The notes below the pieces were generated by a model. That model made no database searches, was not told the origin of the DNA, and saw nothing but the letters and a program-made list of their open reading frames with translations. Positions 1-8,375 of a stretch of DNA of 64,000 nucleotides are shown in pieces. Position 1 is the stretch's first letter. Each line of letters begins with the position of its first letter. The DNA comes from Clostridia bacterium (lineage in GTDB: Bacteria; Bacillota; Clostridia; Christensenellales; CAG-138). Location of the stretch: positions 62,001 through 126,000 of the forward strand of contig JAEDIC010000001.1 in the NCBI GenBank assembly GCA_016292635.1, in the 5' to 3' direction. The position numbers were made by a program, and so were the translations under genes.

Positions 1-742
1 GAGGGCCGCCCTCTGTCATTATCCAGGTAAGATCCATATATGTAAACGTCGCGCAGAAATTGAACAGCATCAGCGTAAGAAGGTTATTTTTAAGTATCGG
101 CAGCGTTATGCGGAAAAACTGCTGTCTTCCGTTAGCGCCGTCTATGATAGCCGCCTCATAAAGATTTTCATTGATTGCCTGCAGCGAGGCTAGCAAGGAA
201 AGGAAGTAAAACGGCATATACATATACACATTTGTCAAAATAATTGTAAGTAGCGCCGTCTTAGTGCTCCCCAATGGGTCAAACACTATGCTTGAGCACA
301 GCTTTTGCAGTATTTGGGCAATTGGCCCTATTTGCGGATGCAGCATGACCTTGGCCATTACCGCCACTACTGTGGGAGACAGCGCCCAGGAAACCAGCAC
401 TATTGTGCGCGTGACACGCAGATAGCGTATATTCAGGCATTTTTGATTCAGAAGCACCGCCAGCGCCAAACCTACAGAAAGGTTCAGCAGCATAACGACT
501 CCGGCATACACAAAGCTTTGCCCCGTAATCTGCCAGAACCTCGTATTGGAGAATACTTTTATAAAGTTCTCTAAGCCTATAAATGACGGGTCTATTGCTA
601 TACCTTTTCCCGATGAGAAAAAGGCAAGGTATATAACAAACGCGGCGGGATATACCGCCATTATCATAAAGAAAAGCACACCGGGCGAAGAGAATAGATA
701 ACCCGCATTTATTTTTTTACCAAATATTCTTATATCCTGCAT
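1..742 (-). CDS. ABC sugar permease, MalF/UgpA type (partial, 3' end off the left edge)
   Basis: Inner-membrane permease of a carbohydrate ABC importer, translated by eye on the minus strand from an ATG at 742 preceded by GAGGTTTT. The first hydrophobic segment follows a short cytoplasmic start (MQDIRIFGKKINAG). The ATPase-contact EAA loop is clear (EAAIIDGANGRQQFFRITLP), and the frame is open to base 2. The family is usually about 290 residues; about 247 are present here, so the last membrane segment is missing because the window ends. It lies downstream of the binding-protein gene, separated by a stem-loop, so it is probably the last visible gene of that operon. A second permease (MalG type) would be expected beyond the edge. 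The family call is secure; the sugar is unknown. Confidence 0.9.
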   Translation of the reverse strand, partial: MQDIRIFGKKINAGYLFSSPGVLFFMIMAVYPAAFVIYLAFFSSGKGIAIDPSFIGLENFIKVFSNTRFWQITGQSFVYAGVVMLLNLSVGLALAVLLNQKCLNIRYLRVTRTIVLVSWALSPTVVAVMAKVMLHPQIGPIAQILQKLCSSIVFDPLGSTKTALLTIILTNVYMYMPFYFLSLLASLQAINENLYEAAIIDGANGRQQFFRITLPILKNNLLTLMLFNFCATFTYMDLTWIMTEGGP

Positions 743-815
743 ATTTTGTAAAACCTCAATTTTCGTCTGGCGGCTTTTGTTCGCCTATGGACATTTGGGA
801 ATCAAGTTCAATTTT

Positions 816-843
816 GCGGGGCGCTTTTTGCAGAGCGCCCCGC
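816..843 (-). promoter_or_regulatory. intercistronic stem-loop between binding protein and permease
   Basis: Perfect 10-bp GC-rich stem (GCGGGGCGCT with AGCGCCCCGC) and an 8-nt loop. It follows the binding-protein stop codon by about 20 bases. No T-run follows on the minus strand, so it is more likely a 3' stabiliser or partial attenuator than a full terminator. Such hairpins commonly keep binding protein levels above permease levels. A similar one sits between oppA and oppB in this window. Confidence 0.65.
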
Positions 844-864
844 AGACCAGTTTAGCTAAAGATA

Positions 865-2166
865 TTAGCCGCCATAGTACTCGTCAAGTATAACGTTCCA
901 CTCCTCGGCCATAGCATTCAGGGCAGCCATAGGCTCCATCTCACCCATGTATACAGCCTGGATATATCCACGCATTATGGAGTTGAGCGCATCGGAATCA
1001 GGATAATGATTGGCTACTATAGTACCGGGATCCCTCAGCTGCTGCAGCTTCATCTTATAATCCTGAGTATTGTAGTAATCCGTATCGGCAGTCTCAGACA
1101 GAGGAGATACCTGACCGAACTGCTCGCACCAGTAATTGAGGGAGTCATCGCTGGTCATGAATTCAATGAATCGCCAAGCGGCTTCCTTGTTGTCGCTCTT
1201 GGAAGACATACCGAGAGCGGTGCCGCCCGCCAGGGAACCGGAAGTGACGCCAGTGGGCATGGGCAGGGCAACTATCTCATAGTTATCGCCGGCCTTCTGC
1301 TGGATGGTGCTCTGGAACCAGGGGCCATCAGAGAACAGCGCCAGCTTGCCGGAGGCCATCAGCTCGCCCTGCTGATCCACGTTGGTAGAAGCGATGCTGG
1401 GAGGAATTATGCCAGCATCTATCATGGACAGGATATACTCGAACGCAGCCACGCCTGCCTCATTATTGAAGGCGGCCTTATTGTTTTCGTCTATGAGCTC
1501 GCAGCCGGCCTGCAACAGCACGGACTGGAACTGCCATTCTGTACCGGTGTCACTGGAGTCGCCACAGATGGAGTAGCCGTACACGCCGTTTGCAGGGTCA
1601 GTCAGCTGCTCGGCTATTGCATAGAACTCGTTCCAAGTCCAGCCATCGTAAGGCAGTTCTATGCCCGCCTGCTCAAACAGTGTGGCATTAGCAAACATTA
1701 CGGAGCAACCACTGCGGTAAGGTATGGCATAAATGTGGCCTTCCCACTCGCCGTAGCCTTGGCCGGCCTCAGTGAAGCGGGACTTGAAGCTATCTATGTC
1801 TATGAATTCATCCAGCTCTGCAGCCAGGCCGTTTGTTGCTGCGGATATGGTCCAGAAGGTCATATAAACATCAGGCGCTGCATTTGCCTCGGTTTGCAGA
1901 ACAAGCTGATCATAAGTATCGTTTGCAGCTACTTCGTTTACCTCAACCTTTATGTCGGGGTTTTCCTCCTCGAATTTCTCAATCAGAGTGTACATGCACT
2001 CAGGAGAACCTGCCTGGGCCATAAAGGTGATGGTAGTTACATCGCCTGCTTGTCCTGCGGCAGCCGTACCACTGCCAGAATCTGCTGCGGCATTTGGCTG
2101 AGCCGAGCAGGCAACAGCACTGAATGCCAATACGGCAATCAGCAACAATGACATCAATTTCTTCAT
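865..2166 (-). CDS. extracellular sugar-binding lipoprotein of ABC importer
   Basis: Family 1 extracellular solute-binding protein, 433 residues, the receptor of the importer whose permease follows. Residues 1-20 form a lipoprotein signal ending in a lipobox (AFSAVAC), so the mature protein is tethered to the membrane by Cys20. The body has typical features: an N-terminal beta strand (ITFMAQAGSPECMYTL), the EKFEEENPDIKVEV segment, and a C-terminal AAWRFIEFMTSDDSLNYW segment. An AAGGAGG site precedes the ATG by a normal distance. The genes upstream encode sugar-phosphate-like enzymes, and a DeoR regulator is divergent, so the ligand is probably a carbohydrate. The exact sugar cannot be read from the sequence. 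Confidence 0.93.
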   Translation of the reverse strand: MKKLMSLLLIAVLAFSAVACSAQPNAAADSGSGTAAAGQAGDVTTITFMAQAGSPECMYTLIEKFEEENPDIKVEVNEVAANDTYDQLVLQTEANAAPDVYMTFWTISAATNGLAAELDEFIDIDSFKSRFTEAGQGYGEWEGHIYAIPYRSGCSVMFANATLFEQAGIELPYDGWTWNEFYAIAEQLTDPANGVYGYSICGDSSDTGTEWQFQSVLLQAGCELIDENNKAAFNNEAGVAAFEYILSMIDAGIIPPSIASTNVDQQGELMASGKLALFSDGPWFQSTIQQKAGDNYEIVALPMPTGVTSGSLAGGTALGMSSKSDNKEAAWRFIEFMTSDDSLNYWCEQFGQVSPLSETADTDYYNTQDYKMKLQQLRDPGTIVANHYPDSDALNSIMRGYIQAVYMGEMEPMAALNAMAEEWNVILDEYYGG

Positions 2167-2258
2167 AGGGTTTACCTCCTTAATTGATTATAATGCTTAC
2201 CGCAGACCTGACGGCAACCGTATTGTTTCACTCAGGTGGTTACGATAGCAATCTTTAA

Positions 2259-3140
2259 TTACCTTGAAATACAGCTCAACAAATAGCCGCTCACTCTTTT
2301 CGATGTAAAGTGCGATGATGCTTCGGGTGATATGATGCCGTTTTCTGTTATTACTCCCGATATATAGCGTGCAGGCGTCACGTCAAAATAACACGCAGAT
2401 ATGCTTCCTGCCGGAATAGAAACTTCACGAATTAGATTTGATACGCATTGCAATGGTCCCGGAAGCAGTTTTTCACATCCGGCGTAAATGTACACCGGTA
2501 CGCTTCTTCTGTGGCACCAATATGCCATTGTACTCTGCCCTACCTTACCTATTACACTTCCGTTGGGCAATACGGCTTCACACCCAAACAGAGCAATATC
2601 GGCCTCATCGGCCGCCTTGCGCATATCTGCATCAAGTGTTGCCCGGCAGGGTATCCCTTGCTTTGAAAGCAACCGTACGGTATCCAGCCCATCTTTGTTT
2701 GGGCCGGACTCTGTAACTATAACGGAAAAATCCAGCCCCAATGCTTTGCATCGGCTCAGGCAGCTGCTGACAGTTTGGCTGAAAGTGAATGTACAGACAT
2801 TCTTTCGTCCTGCAATCAACCTGCACGCAATTGACCGCATTCGCTCAGCTGTATCTTCCCGGCTCCACGCCTCGCATACCGGGCGTATTGCTTCTTCCTT
2901 GCCTTCCAGTAAAAGGCAGAAGCGATTTATGGAATTTACCAGCGGAGCGTATGGCGGCATTACTTTACAAATATCCTCTACGGCTTTTAATGCCGCCGTA
3001 CAAAACTCTTCCCTGCAAGAAAAGCTCTGCTCATACGCTTTCATGGCCAAATCAAACATTTGGGCGCTTTGCGTCGCGTGCAGGCGATAATTAGCCAAGC
3101 CTTGTATCAGGCTCTCCAGTTCTGCATAAGCCGCCCTCAT
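2259..3140 (-). CDS. eIF-2B alpha/beta/delta-like protein (aldose-phosphate isomerase fold)
   Basis: 293-residue member of the eIF-2B/MtnA/ribose-1,5-bisphosphate isomerase superfamily. Visible signatures are VTESGPNKDGLDTVRLL, the conserved FGCEAVLPNGSVIGKVGQ segment and a C-terminal DVTPARYISGVITENG motif. The N-terminal third is helical, as in this family. Bacterial members isomerise phosphorylated aldoses to ketoses; the real substrate here is unknown. It begins 3 bases after the BtpA/SgcQ-like gene and precedes the sugar-binding protein, so it is likely co-transcribed and acts on the imported sugar after phosphorylation. It might instead be a regulatory homologue. Superfamily assignment is firm, reaction is inferred. 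Confidence 0.8.
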   Translation of the reverse strand: MRAAYAELESLIQGLANYRLHATQSAQMFDLAMKAYEQSFSCREEFCTAALKAVEDICKVMPPYAPLVNSINRFCLLLEGKEEAIRPVCEAWSREDTAERMRSIACRLIAGRKNVCTFTFSQTVSSCLSRCKALGLDFSVIVTESGPNKDGLDTVRLLSKQGIPCRATLDADMRKAADEADIALFGCEAVLPNGSVIGKVGQSTMAYWCHRRSVPVYIYAGCEKLLPGPLQCVSNLIREVSIPAGSISACYFDVTPARYISGVITENGIISPEASSHFTSKRVSGYLLSCISR

Positions 3141-3143
3141 GAG

Positions 3144-3956
3144 CTATATCCTGCTGCGGAAGCTGCGCACCTTATCCATAAAGCGCAGTACCCGCTCCTT
3201 GTCCACGGCATTTTCAAATATGCCGTCCACTTTGAATGTTGTACCAACTACAGCTCCGTCGGCCACGCTAAGCTGCTTTTCAATATTTTCAAGGCGACAG
3301 CCGGTATTGGCAAACACTACTGTGTTTGGAACCATGCTCTTTACATTTTTAAGCAGCTGGTTGTCGGTTTCTTCGCCCGCGGTCAAGCCTGAAACGCAAA
3401 GCGCGTCGGCCTTGCAATTGAAAACTGTGGTCTTGGCTATCTGGGCAGTATCTCTGTTCGCAAGGTATCGTGCGGCTTCGGGTACAATATTGAAAAGAAG
3501 CTTAACGTTTTCTCCGCCAACGGCCATACGATGCCTTGACACCTCGCCGTAGTTAGTGTTCCACAGACCAAAGTCACTGGCATATACGCCGGTGAATATT
3601 TCGCGTACAAACTTTGCGCCGGTAGCTACCGCTATATCTATTGACGCTCCTCCATCCCACAGGGCATTGACGCCGAAGGGAATTTTTATTTCAGGCAACA
3701 GCTGACCTATTATGCGCGCCATTGCAGCAACGGTCTCCTTACGAACGTCGGTAAGATATGGAAGGCTGAACTCATTGGAAAACATTACCGCATCGACGCC
3801 GCCCTCCTGAAGGGCCATAAAGTCCTTATATGCCTGCTCCACTACCCACTCCATGCCTTTTTCCTTGGAGTATCCCGGGTCTCCCGGCAGGGGTTGCAAA
3901 TGGCACATGGCAATTACCGCTTTTTCAGTACCGATAACGTCTTTTAACCAGCTCAT
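3144..3956 (-). CDS. BtpA/SgcQ family TIM-barrel protein
   Basis: 270-residue protein of the BtpA family. The N-terminal VIGTEKAVIAMCHLQPLPGD matches the family start, followed by GGVDAVMFSNEFSLPY, IPFGVNALWDGGASIDIA and a phosphate-binding-like C-terminal GAVVGTTFKVDG. E. coli SgcQ is in the sgc sugar cluster and cyanobacterial BtpA affects photosystem I; no reaction is established for the bacterial sugar-locus members. It is first in a four-gene minus-strand operon, starting from an ATG with a GGAGG site. A promoter is visible upstream at 4060-4088. Context suggests a role in breakdown of the imported carbohydrate. Confidence 0.85.
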   Translation of the reverse strand: MSWLKDVIGTEKAVIAMCHLQPLPGDPGYSKEKGMEWVVEQAYKDFMALQEGGVDAVMFSNEFSLPYLTDVRKETVAAMARIIGQLLPEIKIPFGVNALWDGGASIDIAVATGAKFVREIFTGVYASDFGLWNTNYGEVSRHRMAVGGENVKLLFNIVPEAARYLANRDTAQIAKTTVFNCKADALCVSGLTAGEETDNQLLKNVKSMVPNTVVFANTGCRLENIEKQLSVADGAVVGTTFKVDGIFENAVDKERVLRFMDKVRSFRSRI

Positions 3957-4059
3957 TTCGAGTCCTCCTGGATATAATTATTATTTGCGAGGTATTGCAA
4001 ATCGATTGCTCAGGATAAATAGATTAGTTAGTTTCGTTTTTGTGCTTTTAATGTTACCA

Positions 4060-4088
4060 ATTATATCATTCTGCCTTATGATTCGCAA
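4060..4088 (-). promoter_or_regulatory. promoter of the carbohydrate operon
   Basis: Read on the minus strand: -35 TTGCGA, 17-bp spacer, perfect -10 TATAAT. It lies about 100 bases upstream of the BtpA/SgcQ-like start codon and faces that gene. The repeated GTTTCATTA motif begins just upstream of the -35 element, where a divergent DeoR protein could act. Confidence 0.6.
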
Positions 4089-4099
4089 TATTATATTTC

Positions 4100-4134
4100 G
4101 TTTCATTACAAATCGTAACTTTATTGTTTCATTA
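4100..4134. repeat. candidate DeoR operator, direct repeat GTTTCATTA x2
   Basis: Two exact copies of GTTTCATTA start at 4100 and 4126, 26 bases apart (about two and a half helical turns), in the divergent intergenic region. They lie between the minus-strand promoter and the DeoR gene, a standard place for an autoregulatory operator. Only position and repetition support this; no binding data exist here. Confidence 0.4.
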
Positions 4135-4211
4135 TTTTGTCAATTGAATTGACTTTATGTTAATTGTATGGCAATATGTAAATAAGGAATTAACGACATT
4201 GGAGTTTGTTA

Positions 4212-5039
4212 TTGGCTATGAGAAAAGCGGAGCGTTTACTGCAGCTTCAGGAAATACTTATAAGTAAAAACGAGGTTCTTGTTGAGGATCTTGCCTCACA
4301 GTTTGGCGTTTCCTGCGTGACCATACGAAAAGATTTAAACGAATTGGAAAGCCAGGGTTATGTGCAGCGTACATACGGCGGCGCGGTGATCAAGCAGCAG
4401 GGAATCCACTCCTTCTTCCCGCGCTCCATAATTCGCAGCGAAATACTAAACTTCAGCCAGGATAAACGCTACATCGCCACCATAGCCCAGCAGCTGGTGC
4501 ATGACGGAGACAATGTTTTTTTAGGCTGCGGCGACACCTGCGCCGCCATAGCCCAGGCGCTGCTTAACCACAAGGCCAACTTTGTTACCAATAACATATT
4601 GGTTGCCGCTATTCTTTCTACAAACCCTCACGCGGTGGTTCGCGTCACAGGCGGCACCCTCAGTGGCTACGACAGGCATTTTCTGAGCGGCGATCTGTTT
4701 ACCCGCTCAATGGAAAACATATATTTTAAATATGCCTTTTTGGGGGCTGCCGGCGCTGATATTCACAATGGTTTTACCACATATTCCGACTTCGAGCATA
4801 GCGTATGCGATACTGTGCGCGCAGTATCAGACACACTCGTATTTGCCCTCGGCTCTTCAAAGTTTGGAAAAACCAACTTTATGCATATTGGAAATCTTAA
4901 TGTAGCTGACCTGATAATTACAGATGCCGGAATACCGGACGAGTACCAGCAGTACTTTGACCGCCACGGCATAACGGTGCTTACCTCTGTCAATAAGCTC
5001 CAGTTAATGCCGAGGCACAACACGGATATTTCGGTTTAG
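4212..5039 (+). CDS. DeoR-family transcriptional regulator
   Basis: Cytoplasmic sugar-phosphate-responsive repressor of about 275 residues. The N-terminal winged helix is classic (residues ~3-55; VLVEDLASQFGVSCVTIRKD and RTYGGAV), followed by the DeoR sensor domain with GDNVFLGCGDTCAAIAQAL, the TNNILVA segment and GAAGADIHNGFTT. TTG at 4212 is chosen because GGAG at 4201-4204 lies 7 bases upstream. ATG at 4218 is the alternative and gives a protein two residues shorter. The gene is divergent from the carbohydrate operon and probably represses it until a phosphorylated sugar accumulates. The effector is unknown. Confidence 0.9.
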   Translation: MAMRKAERLLQLQEILISKNEVLVEDLASQFGVSCVTIRKDLNELESQGYVQRTYGGAVIKQQGIHSFFPRSIIRSEILNFSQDKRYIATIAQQLVHDGDNVFLGCGDTCAAIAQALLNHKANFVTNNILVAAILSTNPHAVVRVTGGTLSGYDRHFLSGDLFTRSMENIYFKYAFLGAAGADIHNGFTTYSDFEHSVCDTVRAVSDTLVFALGSSKFGKTNFMHIGNLNVADLIITDAGIPDEYQQYFDRHGITVLTSVNKLQLMPRHNTDISV

Positions 5040-5303
5040 CTGCGCAGACGGCAACCCAGCAGGAGGCAGTTTGACCTGGCCCTTTGGGATCACGGCCCAT
5101 TATGCCAACAGGCTTATCACGCTCCTGCTGACGAACTCAGTAAGAAGCCCCGGCGGACCCTATATCCATTTTCCCCAACGCCAATCATTTCATGGTCAGA
5201 TTGTTCAAAGCATATCCATTGCTTACAAATTGTTAACACACCGATGCGGTTTTGATTACACCGTATGCGCTATTATGGTATTAACGCCATGGGGAGGTGG
5301 AAT

Positions 5304-5657
5304 ATGAACCGTATATTTGTAGTAGAAGGCGAGACAGCCATCAACAGACTGATATGCATGAGCCTTACGGCCGCAGCATATGAAACCGTACCTGCCTACG
5401 ATGGGCAGGAAGCATTGGAACTTCTGCTTTCGAGAGAGAAGTTTCACCGGGCGCTGCTGGATTTAACGCCGCCCGGTCTGGATGGCTTTGAGCTGCTGCC
5501 CCGCATGAAGAAGCGGAAAATACCCGTAATATACTTGACCGCAAAGAGCGACATTCAATCCAAGGTTCAGGGCCTCACCTCAGCCGCCGAGGATTATATT
5601 GTAAAACCAGCTGGAAAAAGATGGTTTTATATCCTCGGAAAAGCGGAGCAGGGATAA
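5304..5657 (+). pseudogene. truncated OmpR/PhoB-type response regulator (receiver only)
   Basis: ATG at 5304 has a good GGGGAGG site. The frame encodes a receiver domain: start MNRIFVVEGETAINRL, ALLDLTPPGLDGFELL with the phospho-Asp region, YLTAK, and the conserved Lys in DYIVKP. Homology ends at that Lys (about 5612). Within a base or so, in another frame, a BlaI fragment begins. The winged-helix output domain is therefore gone, and the remaining codons to the stop at 5657 are out-of-frame BlaI sequence. No DNA-binding part can be made. Confidence 0.8.
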
Positions 5658-5862
5658 ACTCTGTTCTCCGGCAGTATCAAGGTTGGAGTGCATAGAGCGG
5701 GAGAGGCGTGCCCTGCTCAGCAGGATGGAGCCCCGCTCGGCGGAAATGCTGGTCACCAGCATGGTGCGTAAAGGAGGCTTTTCCAAGGGCGACATACTGG
5801 AGCTTATGGAAATGCCGGAGCGCATTGCACAGCCTCTCTGGCCTTCCTGTTCATACCCATAA
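5611..5862 (+). pseudogene. 5'-truncated blaI fragment
   Basis: From 5611 the frame reads QLEKDGFISSEKRSRDKL and then CIERERRALLSRMEPRS, VTSMVRKGGFSKGD and LELMEMPER. This lines up residue for residue with the intact BlaI at 32592-32984 from its codon ~50 to near its end. The DNA-recognition helix is absent and there is no start codon. The homology stops around 5829, where an antisense ABC-permease fragment begins. It is a remnant of a second BlaI gene and a sign of past duplication or rearrangement. Confidence 0.85.
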
Positions 5863-6025
5863 TGGTACCCGGAGCCAGAGCGAATGCCAGGAAAATAAGC
5901 ACCGACGGCACCATCATCTTGATGGATGCCCACAGGTTAGCGCCCATTAGGTGCCTGTCAGATTCAAAAGCCGCAGCGATTGCTTCCACTTTCGGGAACA
6001 GGAAAGAATTGGCCCACCCATTATC
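5832..6025 (-). pseudogene. fragment of SsuC/TauC-type ABC permease
   Basis: The minus strand encodes LFPKVEAIAAAFESDRHLMG, then NLWASIKMMVPSVLIFLAFA and LAPGTIMGMNRKAREA. This matches the N-terminal part of nitrate/sulfonate/taurine importer permeases (normally ...LPSP..V...L...G.L..H...SL.R...GF..G...G...G...G). Only about 60 residues remain and no other genes of such an importer are near. The left end abuts the blaI fragment. Resemblance is by pattern only, so the subfamily is tentative. Confidence 0.55.
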
Positions 6026-6217
6026 CGATGAGTTCAAGAGGGATCTCCGGCTTTGGATGGCGGTTCTCCGCTCTGTATACCTACGGCATGCAGCTGTCGC
6101 CATTTATATTCAGCGCTTTCCCGCCAAAGCGTTTACCAGTTTAAGCAGCGCGTTGAAAAAACCCTTATGCAAATAGGGCGGCTTTGGTGAATAGTGTGCC
6201 CTTTCAAAAAATGAAAG

Positions 6218-6245
6218 CATGGTATGAACATCAGTCCATACCATG
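6218..6245 (-). terminator. intrinsic terminator of the peptide-use operon
   Basis: A 9-bp stem CATGGTATG/CATACCATG with a 10-nt loop lies just beyond the stop codon of the S15 hydrolase (6269). On the minus strand it is followed by CTTTCATTTTTT, and on the plus strand by TTTTTAT, so it may work in both directions. It closes the seven-gene peptide operon. Confidence 0.75.
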
Positions 6246-6268
6246 TTTTTATCAGTCATTTTCCTTTG

Positions 6269-8365
6269 TCACTTTTCCATGACCGGAAGCATTATGCGGC
6301 TGCAATAGCGCCCGCCGTGATATACCGTCTGCTCCGCCAATACCTTATCCGTATCATCCGCAATGGGAAGGCCGGTGTTCGTGTTGCAGAAAATGGAATT
6401 ATCCGCGCCTGAGGTTATCTCCACCCGAATGCTGTGGCCCGCTTCAAACCTGTTTGCTATCCAGGTCATGGGGATCTCGTACCTTACTATCTCACCGGGC
6501 AGCAGCAGCTTGGGTTCAATAAAGGACCGGCGGTATTTTGCCCTCACTATACCATCGCACAGGCGTATGGAGTTTCCTTTCTCATCCACATCCGTTATCC
6601 GCGCCACCCAGTCGGTATCTTTGGCGCTGGACGCAGCGTAAATAACGGCTACAGGTTCCCCGGCAATGGTCAGCGGCTTTTCCAGCGGCGCCGTAGTATA
6701 TACCAGCACATCCTGCCTCAGCTCCACGTCCCTGTAGTTTTCAGGCACCAGGCACTCGTTTTCACTTACGTCGATAAGGAAAGGCGCCGGATCGTGGGGA
6801 TCATATACATAATGATCCTCTCCCGCCTTTTCAGGGCGGTCAAAGCTCAGCCTGCCATCTCCGCCGCTGGTGGCGGCGCTGCCCCCGGAGGAGAGGAACA
6901 GTTCCTTTTCCACCATATTCTCTGGCGGCCACTCGGTATCACTATGCCAGCGGTTTTCCCCTATAACGAAATACTCCACGGGGGCATCCCTGTCCACGCC
7001 GTTGTCCACGCCCTTGAGGAAGCGGTCGTACCAGCGCATATAAAGATAAAACATATCATAGCGTACCGCGTCAGGACCGTAGTAAATATTATGTATGTCC
7101 CTGGATACATTCATCTTGTGCATCCATGCGCCGCAGACCAGCTTCTGGTTTTTACGGCCGTTGCGCTTGTTCATATCCCATATCTGCATACTTCCGGGAC
7201 CAACGTCGTCATACCACCCGGTAACATACAGCGACGGCACATCTATCTTATGCTGGTTTACCAGGAAATTTGCCTTGTGCCAGTACCCGTCGTAGAACTC
7301 GTGCTCCATCCACTCGTTCCAGAATGGGTTTTCTTCACCTGTAGCCGCCAAAGGTATGTCCCTTATAGGGCGGTGCTTCAATATCTGAGCCCAATCGTCC
7401 CGTACCATATCGCCGGGAGCGAAATTCCTGGCTCGCATTGAAGTAATCCAGGCCATAGTACCGGGAGACAGCACGCCTGCCCTGTGGGGAAAATCAAACA
7501 GAGGCACGCCGCCCGTCACCATGCTGATGCTGGCTTTAAAATGGGGATTTCCGCTGGCAGCCGCCTGCCACTGAACTATGGACAGGTAAGAGGGGCCTAT
7601 CATGCCCACTCCGCCGTCGCTCCACTCCTGGGCCGCTATCCAGTTCAGGGTATCGTCGCCGTCGTCCCTTTCATTTATAATGGGCTGCCAAAGGCCCTCC
7701 GAAAGCTCCCTCCCCCTTGTATCCTGGGCCACCACCGCATATCCGTAATGTACATAAGAATGGTACAGCGCGGTATTTAATTTATTGTAGCATGTGCGGA
7801 TAAGCACGGTGGGGAACTTCTGTCCCGGTCTGCGCTGGGCAGGCAGATAAATATCCGTTGCCAGACGCACGCCGTCCCGCATAGGCACCATTTCGGTGCC
7901 CACAAATTCTATACCGTATTCCGGTTTGGATAAAAGCGCATCCGTCATATCCGCCTGGGGCGTAACAGCTTCCCAGCCGTCCTCCACCAGCAGCCCTATA
8001 TAATGCCTTTCATTGTCTATGCAGGCTACCACCCTGCCCTCGGATACTATCACATCCAAAGGATACCATCCGGAGGGCTGTATGTGGGTCTCCGTCTTTC
8101 TTTCACTGCCGCCTATAACGGCATATTCCGGCGCCTTCCGCTCATAACCTGTGGGTACGATGTTCTTTTGCGCCAGGCCAACCGCTTCTTCAATCCGTCT
8201 GTCCAGCTCCGCATTAAAGGGCTCCATGGGAAGTGAAAAAGCCCTTTCTTCGCCAAACTCCATTGTTTTAACGCAGCGCGGCGTGCAAAGCACTTCCTCT
8301 TCGGATATTCTGAACCGTGCCAGCGCTACGCCGGAGCGGTAATAAGTAAAATTTCTGAATTCCAT
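6269..8365 (-). CDS. S15/CocE-NonD family alpha/beta hydrolase (X-Pro dipeptidyl-peptidase-like)
   Basis: About 698 residues. The core alpha/beta-hydrolase has the CocE/NonD start (MVPMRDGVRLATDIYLP), VVAQDTRGRELSEG, the nucleophile elbow GMIGPSYLSIVQW (Ser), a putative acid in VTGWYDDVGPGSM and a His in CGAWMHKMN. A C-terminal jelly-roll PepX_C region follows (from PVEYFVIGENRWH to the end). An extra N-terminal region of about 170 residues precedes the core. No signal peptide is seen, so it is cytoplasmic. It is last in the opp operon and just follows oppF, suggesting cleavage of imported peptides (X-Pro) or esters. ATG at 8365 is preferred because AGGGTG lies upstream; GTG at 8374 is possible. 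Confidence 0.85.
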   Translation of the reverse strand: MEFRNFTYYRSGVALARFRISEEEVLCTPRCVKTMEFGEERAFSLPMEPFNAELDRRIEEAVGLAQKNIVPTGYERKAPEYAVIGGSERKTETHIQPSGWYPLDVIVSEGRVVACIDNERHYIGLLVEDGWEAVTPQADMTDALLSKPEYGIEFVGTEMVPMRDGVRLATDIYLPAQRRPGQKFPTVLIRTCYNKLNTALYHSYVHYGYAVVAQDTRGRELSEGLWQPIINERDDGDDTLNWIAAQEWSDGGVGMIGPSYLSIVQWQAAASGNPHFKASISMVTGGVPLFDFPHRAGVLSPGTMAWITSMRARNFAPGDMVRDDWAQILKHRPIRDIPLAATGEENPFWNEWMEHEFYDGYWHKANFLVNQHKIDVPSLYVTGWYDDVGPGSMQIWDMNKRNGRKNQKLVCGAWMHKMNVSRDIHNIYYGPDAVRYDMFYLYMRWYDRFLKGVDNGVDRDAPVEYFVIGENRWHSDTEWPPENMVEKELFLSSGGSAATSGGDGRLSFDRPEKAGEDHYVYDPHDPAPFLIDVSENECLVPENYRDVELRQDVLVYTTAPLEKPLTIAGEPVAVIYAASSAKDTDWVARITDVDEKGNSIRLCDGIVRAKYRRSFIEPKLLLPGEIVRYEIPMTWIANRFEAGHSIRVEITSGADNSIFCNTNTGLPIADDTDKVLAEQTVYHGGRYCSRIMLPVMEK

Positions 8366-8375
8366 AAATTTCACC

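Noticed and set aside
1006..2151. Long plus-strand frame opposite the sugar-binding protein
   Set aside because: Low-quality composition, no ribosome site, fully overlaps a clear lipoprotein gene.
5040..5303. Possible histidine-kinase or other relic ahead of the broken receiver gene
   Set aside because: Short open stretches are present in several frames, but none shows a motif that I can match to a family.
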